Origin: Niabella sp.
GTDB lineage: Bacteria; Bacteroidota; Bacteroidia; Chitinophagales; Chitinophagaceae
Direction: 5' to 3'
Length of the DNA stretch: 64,000 nt
Assembly (NCBI GenBank): GCA_027493055.1
Contig: JAPUDO010000046.1
Span: 124,001 to 188,000, forward strand
Numbering within the stretch: position 1 is the stretch's first letter; the number at the start of each line of letters is the position of its first letter. Shown piece after piece: positions 16,900-25,565 of this stretch. The position numbers were made by a program, and so were the translations under genes. The notes beneath the pieces are model-generated. The model was not told the DNA's origin. It saw nothing but the letters and a program-made list of their open reading frames with translations, and ran no database searches.

Positions 16900-18237
16900 T
16901 TACAGATCAATTACAGCGCTCTTAAACTGCGCTCCCCTGTCTTCGTAATTTTTAAACAGATCGAAGCTTGCACAACCGGGGCTCAGCAACACCACATCTC
17001 CTTTCTCAGAGTAGCTGAAAGCAGCTACTACGGCCTCCTGCGCACTGGTTGTGTCTATCATAACAGGCACTACTTCTTCAAAAGCCTCATGGATCTTTTT
17101 ATTATCCTTACCCAGGCAAATGATCGCTTTCACCTTTTCTTTTACCATATCCATCAGCAGGCTGTAATCATTTCCTTTATCAACACCACCCAAAATCAAC
17201 ACCGTGGGCTTGTCCATATTTTCCAGCGCAAACCAGGTAGAGTTCAGGTTGGTAGCTTTGCTATCATTGATAAACTCTACACCCCGGATGGTAGCCACAT
17301 ATTCCATCCTGTGCTCCAGGTTCTGGAAGGTTTGTACCGCCTCACGAATTTTTTCTTTCCGGATCTCCATTGTGGTACCCGTCAGGCATCCTGCCATAGT
17401 ATTGTATTGGTTGTGTTTACCTTTAAGCGTAAAATCGAATACGCTCATTGTCATAAAATCCTCTCCTGCTCTTACGTACATATTGCCGTCCCTGATAAAT
17501 GCCGCGCTTTTTTCGTTTGCCATACTGATCGTTAATGGGTTAGAATGAATATTAAATTGATCTATATATTTCATGGTTACTTCATCATCCAGGTTGTAAA
17601 TGAAGTAATCACCTGCCTTCTGATTTTTTATTATTCTGAACTTACTCTCTATATATTTTTCAAACCGGTAATCGTAACGATCCAGATGGTCTTCTGTAAT
17701 GTTGGTCAGTACTGCTATATCTGCCCTGAAATCAACAATATCATCCAGCTGGAAACTGCTCACTTCCACCACATACACGGGCTTGGGATCTACAGCCACC
17801 TGCTTTGCAAACGACTCGCCTATATTACCTACCAACGCTGCGTCCAAACCTCCTGTTTTTAAAATGTGCCAGATAAGCGAAGTGGTGGTGGTTTTACCAT
17901 TGCTTCCTGTAATAGCCACTATCTTACTATCTCCTTTAAACCTGTAAGCCAGCTCAATCTCACTGATAACAGGAATCCCTTTCCGGCGGATCTTTTTTAC
18001 CATTTCGTTCTTCTCCGGTATGCCGGGACTTTTCATGATCTCGTCCGCAGCAAGGATCTTTTCTTCACTATGCTTGCCTTCTTCCCATTCAATACCCGCA
18101 GCGTCCAGCTCATTACGATATACTTCTTTCAAAGAACCACTGTCGGAAACCAATACCTCATACCCTTTCTGCTTAGCCAGAATGGCCGCGCCTACCCCGC
18201 TTTCACCTCCACCCAGTATGATCAGTTTCTTCGGCAC
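16900..18237 (-). CDS. murD: UDP-N-acetylmuramoyl-L-alanine--D-glutamate ligase
   Basis: MurD adds D-Glu to UDP-MurNAc-L-Ala. The 445-residue protein has the N-terminal LIILGGGESGVGAAILAK loop, the ATP loop AITGSNGKTTTTSLIWHIL (about 110-128), NITEDHLDRYDY (about 188-199), INDSKATNLNSTWFAL (about 313-328) and C-terminal VVLLSPGCASFDLFKNYEDRG. The frame starts with GTG immediately after mraY; no nearby ATG keeps the nucleotide-binding loop intact. Only two bases separate it from mraY. Confidence 0.97.
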   Translation of the reverse strand: MPKKLIILGGGESGVGAAILAKQKGYEVLVSDSGSLKEVYRNELDAAGIEWEEGKHSEEKILAADEIMKSPGIPEKNEMVKKIRRKGIPVISEIELAYRFKGDSKIVAITGSNGKTTTTSLIWHILKTGGLDAALVGNIGESFAKQVAVDPKPVYVVEVSSFQLDDIVDFRADIAVLTNITEDHLDRYDYRFEKYIESKFRIIKNQKAGDYFIYNLDDEVTMKYIDQFNIHSNPLTISMANEKSAAFIRDGNMYVRAGEDFMTMSVFDFTLKGKHNQYNTMAGCLTGTTMEIRKEKIREAVQTFQNLEHRMEYVATIRGVEFINDSKATNLNSTWFALENMDKPTVLILGGVDKGNDYSLLMDMVKEKVKAIICLGKDNKKIHEAFEEVVPVMIDTTSAQEAVVAAFSYSEKGDVVLLSPGCASFDLFKNYEDRGAQFKSAVIDL

Positions 18238-18239
18238 TA

Positions 18240-19517
18240 TTATCTTAGTTTAAGTGTTACCAGGCATATTACTACCAGCATTACCTGTATGATCCAAAAG
18301 CGGGTTACAATCTTTGCTTCATGATACCCTTTTTTCTGAAAGTGGTGATGCAAAGGGCTCATTAAAAAAATACGTCTCCCCTCTCCATACTTTTTTTTAG
18401 TGTATTTAAAATAAGTAACCTGTAGGCTCACACTTAATATCTCTACAAAAAACACCCCGCAGAAAATAGGTATCAGTAATTCTTTATGTACAATAATAGC
18501 AATGGCAGCTATAATACCCCCTAATGTTAAGCTGCCCGTATCTCCCATAAACACCTGCGCCGGGTAAGAGTTATACCACATAAAGCCTACGCATGCTCCT
18601 ATCATGGCAGCCAGAAATATTGACAGCTCACCCAGATTGGGTATATACATGATATTAAGATAGTCCGCAAAGAAAAAGTTACCGCTGGCGTAGGCAAAGA
18701 TGCCCAGCAACACCCCTATTAAAGCAGAAGTGCCCGAAGCCAGACCATCCAACCCGTCTGTAATATTGGAAGCATTTGATACTGCTGTTATAATGAATAT
18801 TACTACCAGGATATATAAAACCCATGTATATTGTTTTAAAGCATCAGGCAGCAGCCTGGAGTAGTTAAACTCGTGATTTTTTACAAACGGGATAGTAGTA
18901 ATAGGCTCTTTGGTCTCCACAAAATGCTTTTCCTTATTATTTACCATCCGGGTAATAATATTGGGGTTGCCCGGATTAGGAGTGCCATGATATTCCCTCC
19001 AGATCTTAACATCGCTGTTAAAATATAAAACCGCCCCTACCAGGATACCTATTCCTACCTGGCCAAAAATCTTAAACCATCCTGCAAGGCCATCTTTATC
19101 GCCTTTTTTATAAGCAACGCCCTGCTCCTGTGCCAGGCGTTTGGCCCTCAGCTTTAAATAATCATCAATAAACCCAATAATACCCAGCCATATTGTGCAG
19201 GCCAGCATGAGTAATACATATACGGTATTCAAACGGGCAAAAAGCAAAGTAGGTACCAGAATACCCAGTATGATAATAATACCCCCCATTGTTGGCGTTC
19301 CTTTCTTTGCCTGCTCGCCGGCCAGACCTAAATCGCGAACGGTTTCGCCTACCAGCTTTGCACGCAGGATATTGATCAGTTTTTTGCCATACACCAATGT
19401 AATGATCAGGGCAAGCAGCACTGCCATCATAATGCGGAAGGTCTGAAATTCCATCAGCTGTCTTCCGGGAAAGTTGATCCCCTGTTGCTTAAACCATTCA
19501 AATAAGTGATATAACAT
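18240..19517 (-). CDS. mraY: Phospho-N-acetylmuramoyl-pentapeptide transferase
   Basis: MraY transfers phospho-MurNAc-pentapeptide to undecaprenyl phosphate, forming lipid I in the cytoplasmic membrane. It has about ten membrane helices and the motifs [24 protein letters not shown] (the DDxxK catalytic aspartates), [12 protein letters not shown] and [12 protein letters not shown], plus [10 protein letters not shown] near the end. A hydrophilic insertion of about 60 residues (roughly 170-230) with [17 protein letters not shown] is characteristic of Bacteroidota MraY. I choose ATG 19517 (MLYHLFEWF); a TTG eight codons upstream extends the frame but is less likely. Confidence 0.97.
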   Translation of the reverse strand: MLYHLFEWFKQQGINFPGRQLMEFQTFRIMMAVLLALIITLVYGKKLINILRAKLVGETVRDLGLAGEQAKKGTPTMGGIIIILGILVPTLLFARLNTVYVLLMLACTIWLGIIGFIDDYLKLRAKRLAQEQGVAYKKGDKDGLAGWFKIFGQVGIGILVGAVLYFNSDVKIWREYHGTPNPGNPNIITRMVNNKEKHFVETKEPITTIPFVKNHEFNYSRLLPDALKQYTWVLYILVVIFIITAVSNASNITDGLDGLASGTSALIGVLLGIFAYASGNFFFADYLNIMYIPNLGELSIFLAAMIGACVGFMWYNSYPAQVFMGDTGSLTLGGIIAAIAIIVHKELLIPIFCGVFFVEILSVSLQVTYFKYTKKKYGEGRRIFLMSPLHHHFQKKGYHEAKIVTRFWIIQVMLVVICLVTLKLR

Positions 19518-19561
19518 AATTTTAATTTGCCAATGAGCCAATCTGCTAATAAGCTGATTTT

Positions 19562-21025
19562 TTATTTACCCAATAACTCAAACATTTCCCTTACCACTTC
19601 CTTATCATCGAAATGATACTTTACACCATTTATCTCCTGGTATTTCTCATGCCCCTTACCAGCCACCAAAACAATATCTTCATTATTCGCAAGGCTGATG
19701 GCTGTTTTTATGGCCTCCTTCCTGTCTGCAATTGAAATACATTTTCTTCTCGCAGCCGCGGGGACTCCTGCTTCCATCTCTTTTATAATTTCACCGGCGT
19801 CTTCAAAGCGGGGGTTATCGCTTGTTAATATTACTTTGTCGCTGTATTCACAGGCCACCTCAGCCATTACCGGCCTTTTGGTTTTATCCCTGTTACCACC
19901 GCAGCCTGCTACTGTTATCACCTGCTCAAAACCTTTTTTCAACTTTTTTATCGTGGCCAGCACATTTAACAAAGCATCGGGCGTATGCGCATAATCAATA
20001 ATAGCAATCACTCTTTCTGCCGGGGACATGATGTACTCAAACCGTCCTTCTGCACCATTTAAAGTGCTTAGCATCTGCAACACTTCATACTTACCCTGCC
20101 CCAGGCAAACAGCTGCACCATACACTGCTAAAAGATTGTGTGCATTAAACTCGCCAATCAGCCGAAAGTGCACTTCCTGCCCGTCTATATTCATGTGCAG
20201 TCCCATAATGCCATTATCCAGCACTTTCCCTTTAAAATCACTTACAGCTTTTAAGGAATAGGTTTTGACCAGAGCCTTTGTATTCTGCACCATCACCATC
20301 CCTCTTTTATCATCTATATTGGTGATAGCAAAGGCAGCTTTGGGCAAACCATCAAAGAACTGTTTCTTTACACGGATGTATTCATCAAATGTTTTATGAT
20401 AATCCAGGTGATCATGTGTTATATTGGTAAAAATGCCTCCCGCAAACTCCAAACCATTTATACGATGCTGATCTATGGCATGAGAGCTCACTTCCATAAA
20501 TACATAAGAACAACCTTCATCCACCATCCTTTTCAACAGCTGATTTAGCTGAACCGTATCAGGAGTAGTGTGGGTAGCAGGCAGAATAGCATTGCCTATA
20601 TGATTCTGCACTGTACTTATCAGGCCACATTTATATCCCAGACCGCTAAATAGCTGGTACAGCAAAGTGGCAACGGTAGTTTTACCATTAGTTCCGGTAA
20701 CCCCAACCAGCTGTAGCTGTACAGACGGGTTGCCATAAAAATTATGGGCCATTATACCCGCTGCGGCTGCACTGTTTTCTACCTGTATGTATACTACTCC
20801 GGCAGCAATAGCAGCCGGCAACGCTTCGCACACTATGGCCACAGCACCACCTGTAATTGCTTTGTCAATGAACTGATGACCATCAGCCGCTACACCTCTC
20901 AGCGCTATAAACAGGTTTCCCGGCTGAATATTCCGGGAGTCAATACAAACACCAGTTACCTCTGTATCCGTATTTCCTGACACCGATATTAAACTGGTTT
21001 TATATAGAACTTCCTGTAATTGCAC
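19562..21025 (-). CDS. murE: UDP-MurNAc-L-Ala-D-Glu--2,6-diaminopimelate ligase
   Basis: MurE adds the third stem residue to UDP-MurNAc-L-Ala-D-Glu. The 487-residue ligase has the ATP loop [18 protein letters not shown] (about 109-126), [16 protein letters not shown] (about 203-218) and [27 protein letters not shown] near residue 400 contains the DNPR motif that selects meso-diaminopimelate rather than lysine, so the organism's peptidoglycan should be of the mDAP type. The frame starts at GTG 21025 (MQLQEVLYK). It is followed by mraY after 44 bp. Confidence 0.96.
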   Translation of the reverse strand: MQLQEVLYKTSLISVSGNTDTEVTGVCIDSRNIQPGNLFIALRGVAADGHQFIDKAITGGAVAIVCEALPAAIAAGVVYIQVENSAAAAGIMAHNFYGNPSVQLQLVGVTGTNGKTTVATLLYQLFSGLGYKCGLISTVQNHIGNAILPATHTTPDTVQLNQLLKRMVDEGCSYVFMEVSSHAIDQHRINGLEFAGGIFTNITHDHLDYHKTFDEYIRVKKQFFDGLPKAAFAITNIDDKRGMVMVQNTKALVKTYSLKAVSDFKGKVLDNGIMGLHMNIDGQEVHFRLIGEFNAHNLLAVYGAAVCLGQGKYEVLQMLSTLNGAEGRFEYIMSPAERVIAIIDYAHTPDALLNVLATIKKLKKGFEQVITVAGCGGNRDKTKRPVMAEVACEYSDKVILTSDNPRFEDAGEIIKEMEAGVPAAARRKCISIADRKEAIKTAISLANNEDIVLVAGKGHEKYQEINGVKYHFDDKEVVREMFELLGK

Positions 21026-21057
21026 AATACTGCTAATGAATGTATAATAAGAATGAA

Positions 21058-23190
21058 TTAAACAAGATTCAATACAATGTCCTGCCCTTTCCTGAAAGGC
21101 GCACCCGGCTGAATAGACTGATCAGCTACTTTCCCACTACCCTTTGCACGCACGCGCAATCCTTTCTCTTCCAGTAACCTGATCGCATCCCTAAGCCCCA
21201 TACCTTTTACATTAGGCACCAGGTTATCTTTTACTATATTGGTTTTTAAGATCCTCTTATAATTAGTTGCATACATGGAAGCCCAGCCGTTTTGCTGTAT
21301 AGAATCCACATAAGGCATATCCAGGTAGCTCAGTACATTTTTAATAGCATTGGAGCTGCCGGCATAGAAATAACTTGTGCTGTCCACAGCGCCTTCATAC
21401 TCTTTGGGTGTTTTCCGGTCTACATACATAGAATACACTTTTGTAGCAATTTCGCGAAACACGGGTGCGGCCAGCTGGCCTCCGTAATACAGGCCGGAAC
21501 CGGCTTTGGTACGAACTACTACAATGCAGGAATATTGCGGATTGTTAGCAGGAAAATAACCTGCAAATGAAGCCTGGTAAATACCAGCACCATATTTGGT
21601 ATTACCGTCTGCCACCCGCGCTGTACCCGTTTTACCTGCTACCTTGAAAGGCATGTCTTTAAATACATTTTTCCCAGAACCCTCTGTAATTACCAATTCA
21701 AGTGCTTTTTTAGCTGCTTCAATGGTTGCAGGTTTACCTATTTGCTGCTCCAGAACAGCCGGTTTCATTTCTTTTACTACTACCCCTTTATTACGTACAC
21801 TATTCACCAGGTAAGGACTAACCATAGTACCGTTATTGGCGATAGCATTATATAATGTTAATAATTGCATAGGGCTTACCTGTATGGCATACCCGAAGGC
21901 CATAGTTACCAGGTTCATCTGACCGCCATGATCTACCTGCAGCGGGGCAACCCGGGGATTAGGTATGGCAGCAAGATCTATAGGTGATTTTTTGGTAAGA
22001 TGATATTTATCCAGGTACTCTTTATACTCAACAGGCTTTTTACCAAAAGCTTTGAGCGCTACCCTGCCCATTCCCACATTAGAGCTATGTGCTATACATT
22101 CTTCTATAGTCAGTACGCTTTTTGGCATCCTGTGCGCATCAGTAATAGGACGCGGTCCTACCTGCATACGCCCTGTGCTGCCCACTTCAAATAAATCTCC
22201 CGGCTTAACATCTCCCTTATCTATTGCAGCAAGGTAACTTACTATTTTAATGGTGGAGCCAGGCTCTGTCACCCTCAGCGCATAGTTATCATTTTCCCAA
22301 TAGGTGGTATCGTTAGGATTACGTCCAAGATTGGCGATGGCTTTAATTTTACCTGTTTTGGTTTCCATTAAAATAGCTGTCCCATACTCTGCATGTGTTG
22401 ACTGCAACATGCGCAATAATGCAGTTTCGGTAATATCCTGCATGTTTACATCTAACGTAGTATAGATATCTCTTCCATCTTCTGGTTCTACCTGGAAACC
22501 CTGTACCGGCACAGCTCCGCCAGAAATAAATCTTACCAGCCGCTGACCATTTTGCCCGTTCAGCAAACTGTCGTAGCTCATTTCAAGGCCCACATTCATC
22601 TTCTTCACCTTACCCTCGCTATTAACATATTCGCGGCTCAGGCCAATAGTTCTGTTAGCCAGCAACCCGAAAGGTGCAATACGCTTGCTGGTTTGCTCTA
22701 CAATGATCCCGCTTTTATTTTTTCCCAGCCGGATTAATGGAAAATCCCGGAGGGCTTTATAATCAGCAAAAGAAATTTTCTTCTTTAAAGCATAATACCT
22801 GTTGCCTTTCTTGTATGCTTTATCAAATTCTGCTTTATACTCTTTTGCTGTTTTATCCTTAAAATAAGCAGCCATAGCAACGGCAAAAGAATCAATATAC
22901 AGGTTATAGACCTTTCCCCCTTTATCCCGAAGCCCATCGGCCTTAAAGTCCATATAAATATCAAACTGCGGCAACGATGTGCTTAACATTTGCCCGTCCT
23001 CGCTGAAGATAGTACCTCTGTCCGCATTGATCTCCACAATTTTCTGGTGCATACTATCGCCCATGCTCCTCCAGTGCTCTCCCTGGAATTTCTGGATAAT
23101 AACAGCTTTACCCAGTACCATTACAGACAGCACCACTATGCCTATAAAGCACAGGTAAACACGCCATAATATGTCCTTTTTTACCTCCAT
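21058..23190 (-). CDS. ftsI: Septal D,D-transpeptidase FtsI/PBP3 with C-terminal PASTA domain
   Basis: This is a class B penicillin-binding protein that cross-links septal peptidoglycan. It has an N-terminal membrane anchor (VYLCFIGIVVLSVMVLGKAV, about 11-30), a dimerisation domain, and a transpeptidase domain with all three active-site motifs: S312-T-I-K315 in EPGSTIKIV, S369-S-N371 in HSSNVGMG, and K520-T-G in VAGKTGTAR. A single PASTA domain closes the protein (LVPNVKGMGLRDAIRLLEEKG, from about 650). At 710 residues it has the length expected for Bacteroidota FtsI. It lies between ftsL and murE. Confidence 0.97.
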   Translation of the reverse strand: MEVKKDILWRVYLCFIGIVVLSVMVLGKAVIIQKFQGEHWRSMGDSMHQKIVEINADRGTIFSEDGQMLSTSLPQFDIYMDFKADGLRDKGGKVYNLYIDSFAVAMAAYFKDKTAKEYKAEFDKAYKKGNRYYALKKKISFADYKALRDFPLIRLGKNKSGIIVEQTSKRIAPFGLLANRTIGLSREYVNSEGKVKKMNVGLEMSYDSLLNGQNGQRLVRFISGGAVPVQGFQVEPEDGRDIYTTLDVNMQDITETALLRMLQSTHAEYGTAILMETKTGKIKAIANLGRNPNDTTYWENDNYALRVTEPGSTIKIVSYLAAIDKGDVKPGDLFEVGSTGRMQVGPRPITDAHRMPKSVLTIEECIAHSSNVGMGRVALKAFGKKPVEYKEYLDKYHLTKKSPIDLAAIPNPRVAPLQVDHGGQMNLVTMAFGYAIQVSPMQLLTLYNAIANNGTMVSPYLVNSVRNKGVVVKEMKPAVLEQQIGKPATIEAAKKALELVITEGSGKNVFKDMPFKVAGKTGTARVADGNTKYGAGIYQASFAGYFPANNPQYSCIVVVRTKAGSGLYYGGQLAAPVFREIATKVYSMYVDRKTPKEYEGAVDSTSYFYAGSSNAIKNVLSYLDMPYVDSIQQNGWASMYATNYKRILKTNIVKDNLVPNVKGMGLRDAIRLLEEKGLRVRAKGSGKVADQSIQPGAPFRKGQDIVLNLV

Positions 23191-23245
23191 ATTCTAACCC
23201 TCCCGCAGGAAGAGATATATTTATTTAAAATTTTACCCGGCTATT

Positions 23246-23581
23246 TTACTGCACATTTGCCATGTAACTTTCCAGCGAATCCTTTAGCACATAAGGTGTT
23301 TCATTCAGCTCACTCAGTCCCAGCGGCTGCAAGGCTTTTGACAATTCGCTGGGTTTACTGCGGAACATTACTTCACTTTTCAGGTTTTTATATTCCCACT
23401 GTAATTCCTTTACCTCTTTGGCCATCGCATTTATTTTCCGAACTGTTTTATCAGCAGTGTGCCCGTTGTAGATATATACCACTGCCAGAAAAGCAAGAAA
23501 GAAAAGAAACGGCACCTGCCTTACAATGGATTGATAATTCAACCATTTTTTCCAGCTCAATTTTAACCGCTTTTCTTTCAT
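23246..23581 (-). CDS. ftsL: FtsL-like cell division protein
   Basis: This 111-residue bitopic protein has a basic cytoplasmic start (KEKRLKLSWKKW) and a membrane helix (VPFLFFLAFLAVVYIYNGHT, about 23-42). A coiled-coil-prone periplasmic segment (KINAMAKEVKELQWEYKNLK) follows. FtsL proteins diverge strongly in sequence and are recognised by size, topology and position between rsmH and ftsI, all of which fit. It probably works with FtsQ and a DivIC-like partner encoded elsewhere. Confidence 0.85.
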   Translation of the reverse strand: MKEKRLKLSWKKWLNYQSIVRQVPFLFFLAFLAVVYIYNGHTADKTVRKINAMAKEVKELQWEYKNLKSEVMFRSKPSELSKALQPLGLSELNETPYVLKDSLESYMANVQ

Positions 23582-23602
23582 ACTAATGTTTTTGTAGTTA
23601 GC

Positions 23603-23662
23603 CTCACTCCCAACCCCTCTCCTCCAAAGGAGTCCTTTCGGACAAAGGAGAGGGAAGTGAGA
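23603..23662. repeat. CCCCTCTCC hairpin element between ftsL and rsmH
   Basis: CTCACTCCC...CCCCTCTCC on the left pairs with GGAGAGGGAAGTGAG on the right, with a nested GGAGTCC-TTTC-GGAC hairpin. It is of the same type as 9994-10037 and lies within the dcw transcription unit. Confidence 0.7.
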
Positions 23663-23716
23663 CTTCTGAAAAAAGTTTATGTACTCACGATAAGTATTCT
23701 ATTCCGTTATCTTTTA

Positions 23717-24718
23717 TCACAATCTTTCCGCAACTCTCAGCTTAGCGCTTCTGGATCTTGTATTTCTTTTTAATTCTTCCTGAGCGGCTACTACTGGCTT
23801 TTTTGTAATCACCTTAAACACCTGCTCCTTTTTTGTATTTATAAAAGGATTTTCATCCGCCTCTTCAAAACTCCCTTCTTTAAAAAAATGCTTCACCAGC
23901 CGGTCTTCTATAGAATGAAAGGTGATGACCGCTATTCTGCCGCCCGGCTTTAGTAATGCAACAGATTGCTCCAGCATATCTTTCAGCACCTGTACTTCCT
24001 CATTCACTTCCATCCTTAATGCCTGGAAAACCTGCGCGAAATACTTATTCGGATTTCCTTTTACTACATCTCTCAGCGCATTTTTAAACCCTTCAATAGT
24101 TTTAAGCGAAACCGAATTACGCACCAACACTATGGTTTTTGCAAGCGTCCGGGCATTTGTTACTTCCCCGTATTGCTCAAACAACTTATGCAGCCTCACT
24201 TCAGGGTAATTTTGTACTACATTAAAGGCAGTCACCTGTTGCCTTCTGTCCATCCGCATATCCATATCAGCATTAAACCTGATGCTAAAGCCACGGTCCG
24301 CTTCATCAAACTGATGACTGCTAACACCTAAATCAGCCAGTATGCCATCCACCTTGCTCACTCCCTGCAAGCGCAGGAATCTTTGCAGATGCCTGAAATT
24401 TTCGGGGATAAAAGTCACCCGTTGATCATCCGGCACATTTTGCTGCGCATCTGCATCCTGGTCAAATGCGTACAACCGTCCCTCTTCATCCAGGTGCTTT
24501 AATATTTCAGCAGAGTGGCCGCCACCGCCAAATGTGGCATCTACATATACACCCTGCGGATTAATGTTTAACCCATCAATGGTTTCATGCAGCAGCACGG
24601 GGATATGGTAGCCGGTTGATAAGTTAACAGGTTGACAGGTTGACAAGACTTCCTTTTCTTCCCCATCCCTGCTCCTGTTGTTTTTCCTTTTCAACTTATT
24701 AACTTTTAAACATTTCAA
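23717..24718 (-). CDS. rsmH: 16S rRNA (cytosine(1402)-N4)-methyltransferase
   Basis: RsmH methylates N4 of C1402 in 16S rRNA using S-adenosylmethionine. The conserved core begins YHIPVLLHETIDGL and has the SAM loop VDATFGGGGHSAEIL (about 59-73), FDQDADAQ, GILADLGVSSHQFDEADRG and VITFHSIEDRLVKHFF. The start is problematic. No ATG lies in frame before the core; the frame opens at TTG 24718, and another TTG at 24646 is possible. The 36 or so residues before YHIP are encoded by repetitive DNA (STCQPVNLSTG corresponds to GTTGACAG words), so this extension looks like a repeat insertion and not an ancestral domain. Confidence 0.93.
   Translation of the reverse strand: MKCLKVNKLKRKNNRSRDGEEKEVLSTCQPVNLSTGYHIPVLLHETIDGLNINPQGVYVDATFGGGGHSAEILKHLDEEGRLYAFDQDADAQQNVPDDQRVTFIPENFRHLQRFLRLQGVSKVDGILADLGVSSHQFDEADRGFSIRFNADMDMRMDRRQQVTAFNVVQNYPEVRLHKLFEQYGEVTNARTLAKTIVLVRNSVSLKTIEGFKNALRDVVKGNPNKYFAQVFQALRMEVNEEVQVLKDMLEQSVALLKPGGRIAVITFHSIEDRLVKHFFKEGSFEEADENPFINTKKEQVFKVITKKPVVAAQEELKRNTRSRSAKLRVAERL
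24612..24718. repeat. GTTGACAG / AGTTAATAAGTTGA word-repeat at the 5' end of rsmH
   Basis: On the plus strand GTTGATAAGTTAACAGG is followed by GTTGACAG GTTGACA words. Further upstream of rsmH, on the minus strand, come AAGTTGAAATG, AAAGTTAATAAGTTGAAAAGG words. Similar words occur at 45775-45800 and 51510-51560. Confidence 0.65.
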
Positions 24719-24726
24719 CTTACCAA

Positions 24727-25176
24727 CTATACCCCGCCCATAACCAGGCTGGCCAGATCGCTGAACGACTCCGGTGAGAACGAATCAAAGAACTCTTTAT
24801 ACTTAGCGGTATCCCAGATCTCCATTTTATTACCTGCAGGTACCAGCACTATATCTTTCTGAAGCGTAGCGTACTCTCTCAATGTGGGTGGCAGCAAAAG
24901 CCGGCCTGCACTATCCGGTTCCACTATAGTTGCGCCGTTCAAAAAATAGCGCTTGAACTGCCTCACTTTAGGATCAAAATCATTCAGTGCATTGATCTTT
25001 TCTGCAATAGGCTCCCAGGAGCTTAGCGGATAAAGGCTCAGGCATTTTTCAAATCCCCTGTTTATAACAAAACGTTCGGTATCCCCCTCTCCCAGCTGCT
25101 TTTTAAAGCCAGCCGGTAAAAGAAAGCGGCCCTTCGCATCAACTGTGGCCTCAAACTCTCCAAGGAAACCGGTCAT
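24727..25176 (-). CDS. mraZ: Transcriptional regulator MraZ
   Basis: MraZ is an AbrB-fold DNA-binding protein, usually the first gene of the dcw cluster and an autoregulator of it. The 149-residue protein holds two tandem SpoVT/AbrB-like modules: FLGEFEATVDAKGRFLLPAGFKK near the start, and GATIVEPDSAGRLLLPPTLREYA in the second half (about 79-101). Both show the D-x-x-G-R-x-x-L-P pattern of the family. Its start is 33 bp from a three-copy operator that it probably binds. rsmH follows within about 8 bp. Confidence 0.96.
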   Translation of the reverse strand: MTGFLGEFEATVDAKGRFLLPAGFKKQLGEGDTERFVINRGFEKCLSLYPLSSWEPIAEKINALNDFDPKVRQFKRYFLNGATIVEPDSAGRLLLPPTLREYATLQKDIVLVPAGNKMEIWDTAKYKEFFDSFSPESFSDLASLVMGGV

Positions 25177-25208
25177 AAATAGTGTTTATTTGATTTGCAA
25201 GTACTAAA

Positions 25209-25238
25209 CAAACACAAAGTAACACTTTTTCCCACTTA
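25209..25238 (-). promoter_or_regulatory. MraZ-box operator, three 10-bp direct repeats
   Basis: Read on the minus strand the 30 bp are TAAGTGGGAA, AAAGTGTTAC and TTTGTGTTTG: GTG[G/T] recurring exactly every 10 bp. E. coli MraZ binds TGGG-type repeats with the same 10-bp period, and mycoplasma MraZ binds AAAGTG[T/G] repeats with that period. The site is 33-62 bp before the mraZ start codon. Confidence 0.75.
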
Positions 25239-25263
25239 TCTACCAAATTTTAGCATTTTTGAT

Positions 25264-25364
25264 TTATCCACAAATAAAAAATGGCTGTAATGCAGTACAG
25301 CAAAGGGATTGGCAGCTTTTCTGGCTCATTTTAAGAAAAACAGATGTTAATATAATGTGGATTA
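25264..25364. other. Two DnaA-box-like 9-mers in the AT-rich mraZ-queA gap
   Basis: TTATCCACA at 25264-25272 equals the canonical DnaA box. TGTGGATTA at 25356-25364 is TAATCCACA on the other strand, one mismatch. They could let DnaA influence dcw transcription or may be chance in AT-rich DNA. The rest of the 390-bp gap (25177-25565) shows only the MraZ box and no gene. Confidence 0.4.
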
Positions 25365-25565
25365 ATGTGCTTTAACAGTGGAAATCCCATAAAACGGTGT
25401 AAAATTATGCGTATCGGGTTGTAAAAACTGTTGAAAATACAGATTTTTGCTGCATTTAACAGTCGGGATATATTTATAATGATGAAGGGTACGACGCTCC
25501 GCAGGAATCTTTGGGACAACAAAAAGATAATAGTAGCACTACCAACGATCCCATAAAACTAAAAA

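Noticed and set aside
8025-25176. Missing murF and ddl as a sign of gene loss
   Set aside because: Bacteroidota dcw clusters normally lack them and carry these genes elsewhere.
25177-25565. Replication origin between mraZ and queA because of DnaA-box-like sites
   Set aside because: Only two boxes, no iteron cluster, no dnaA, dnaN or parAB nearby; recorded only as possible regulatory sites.
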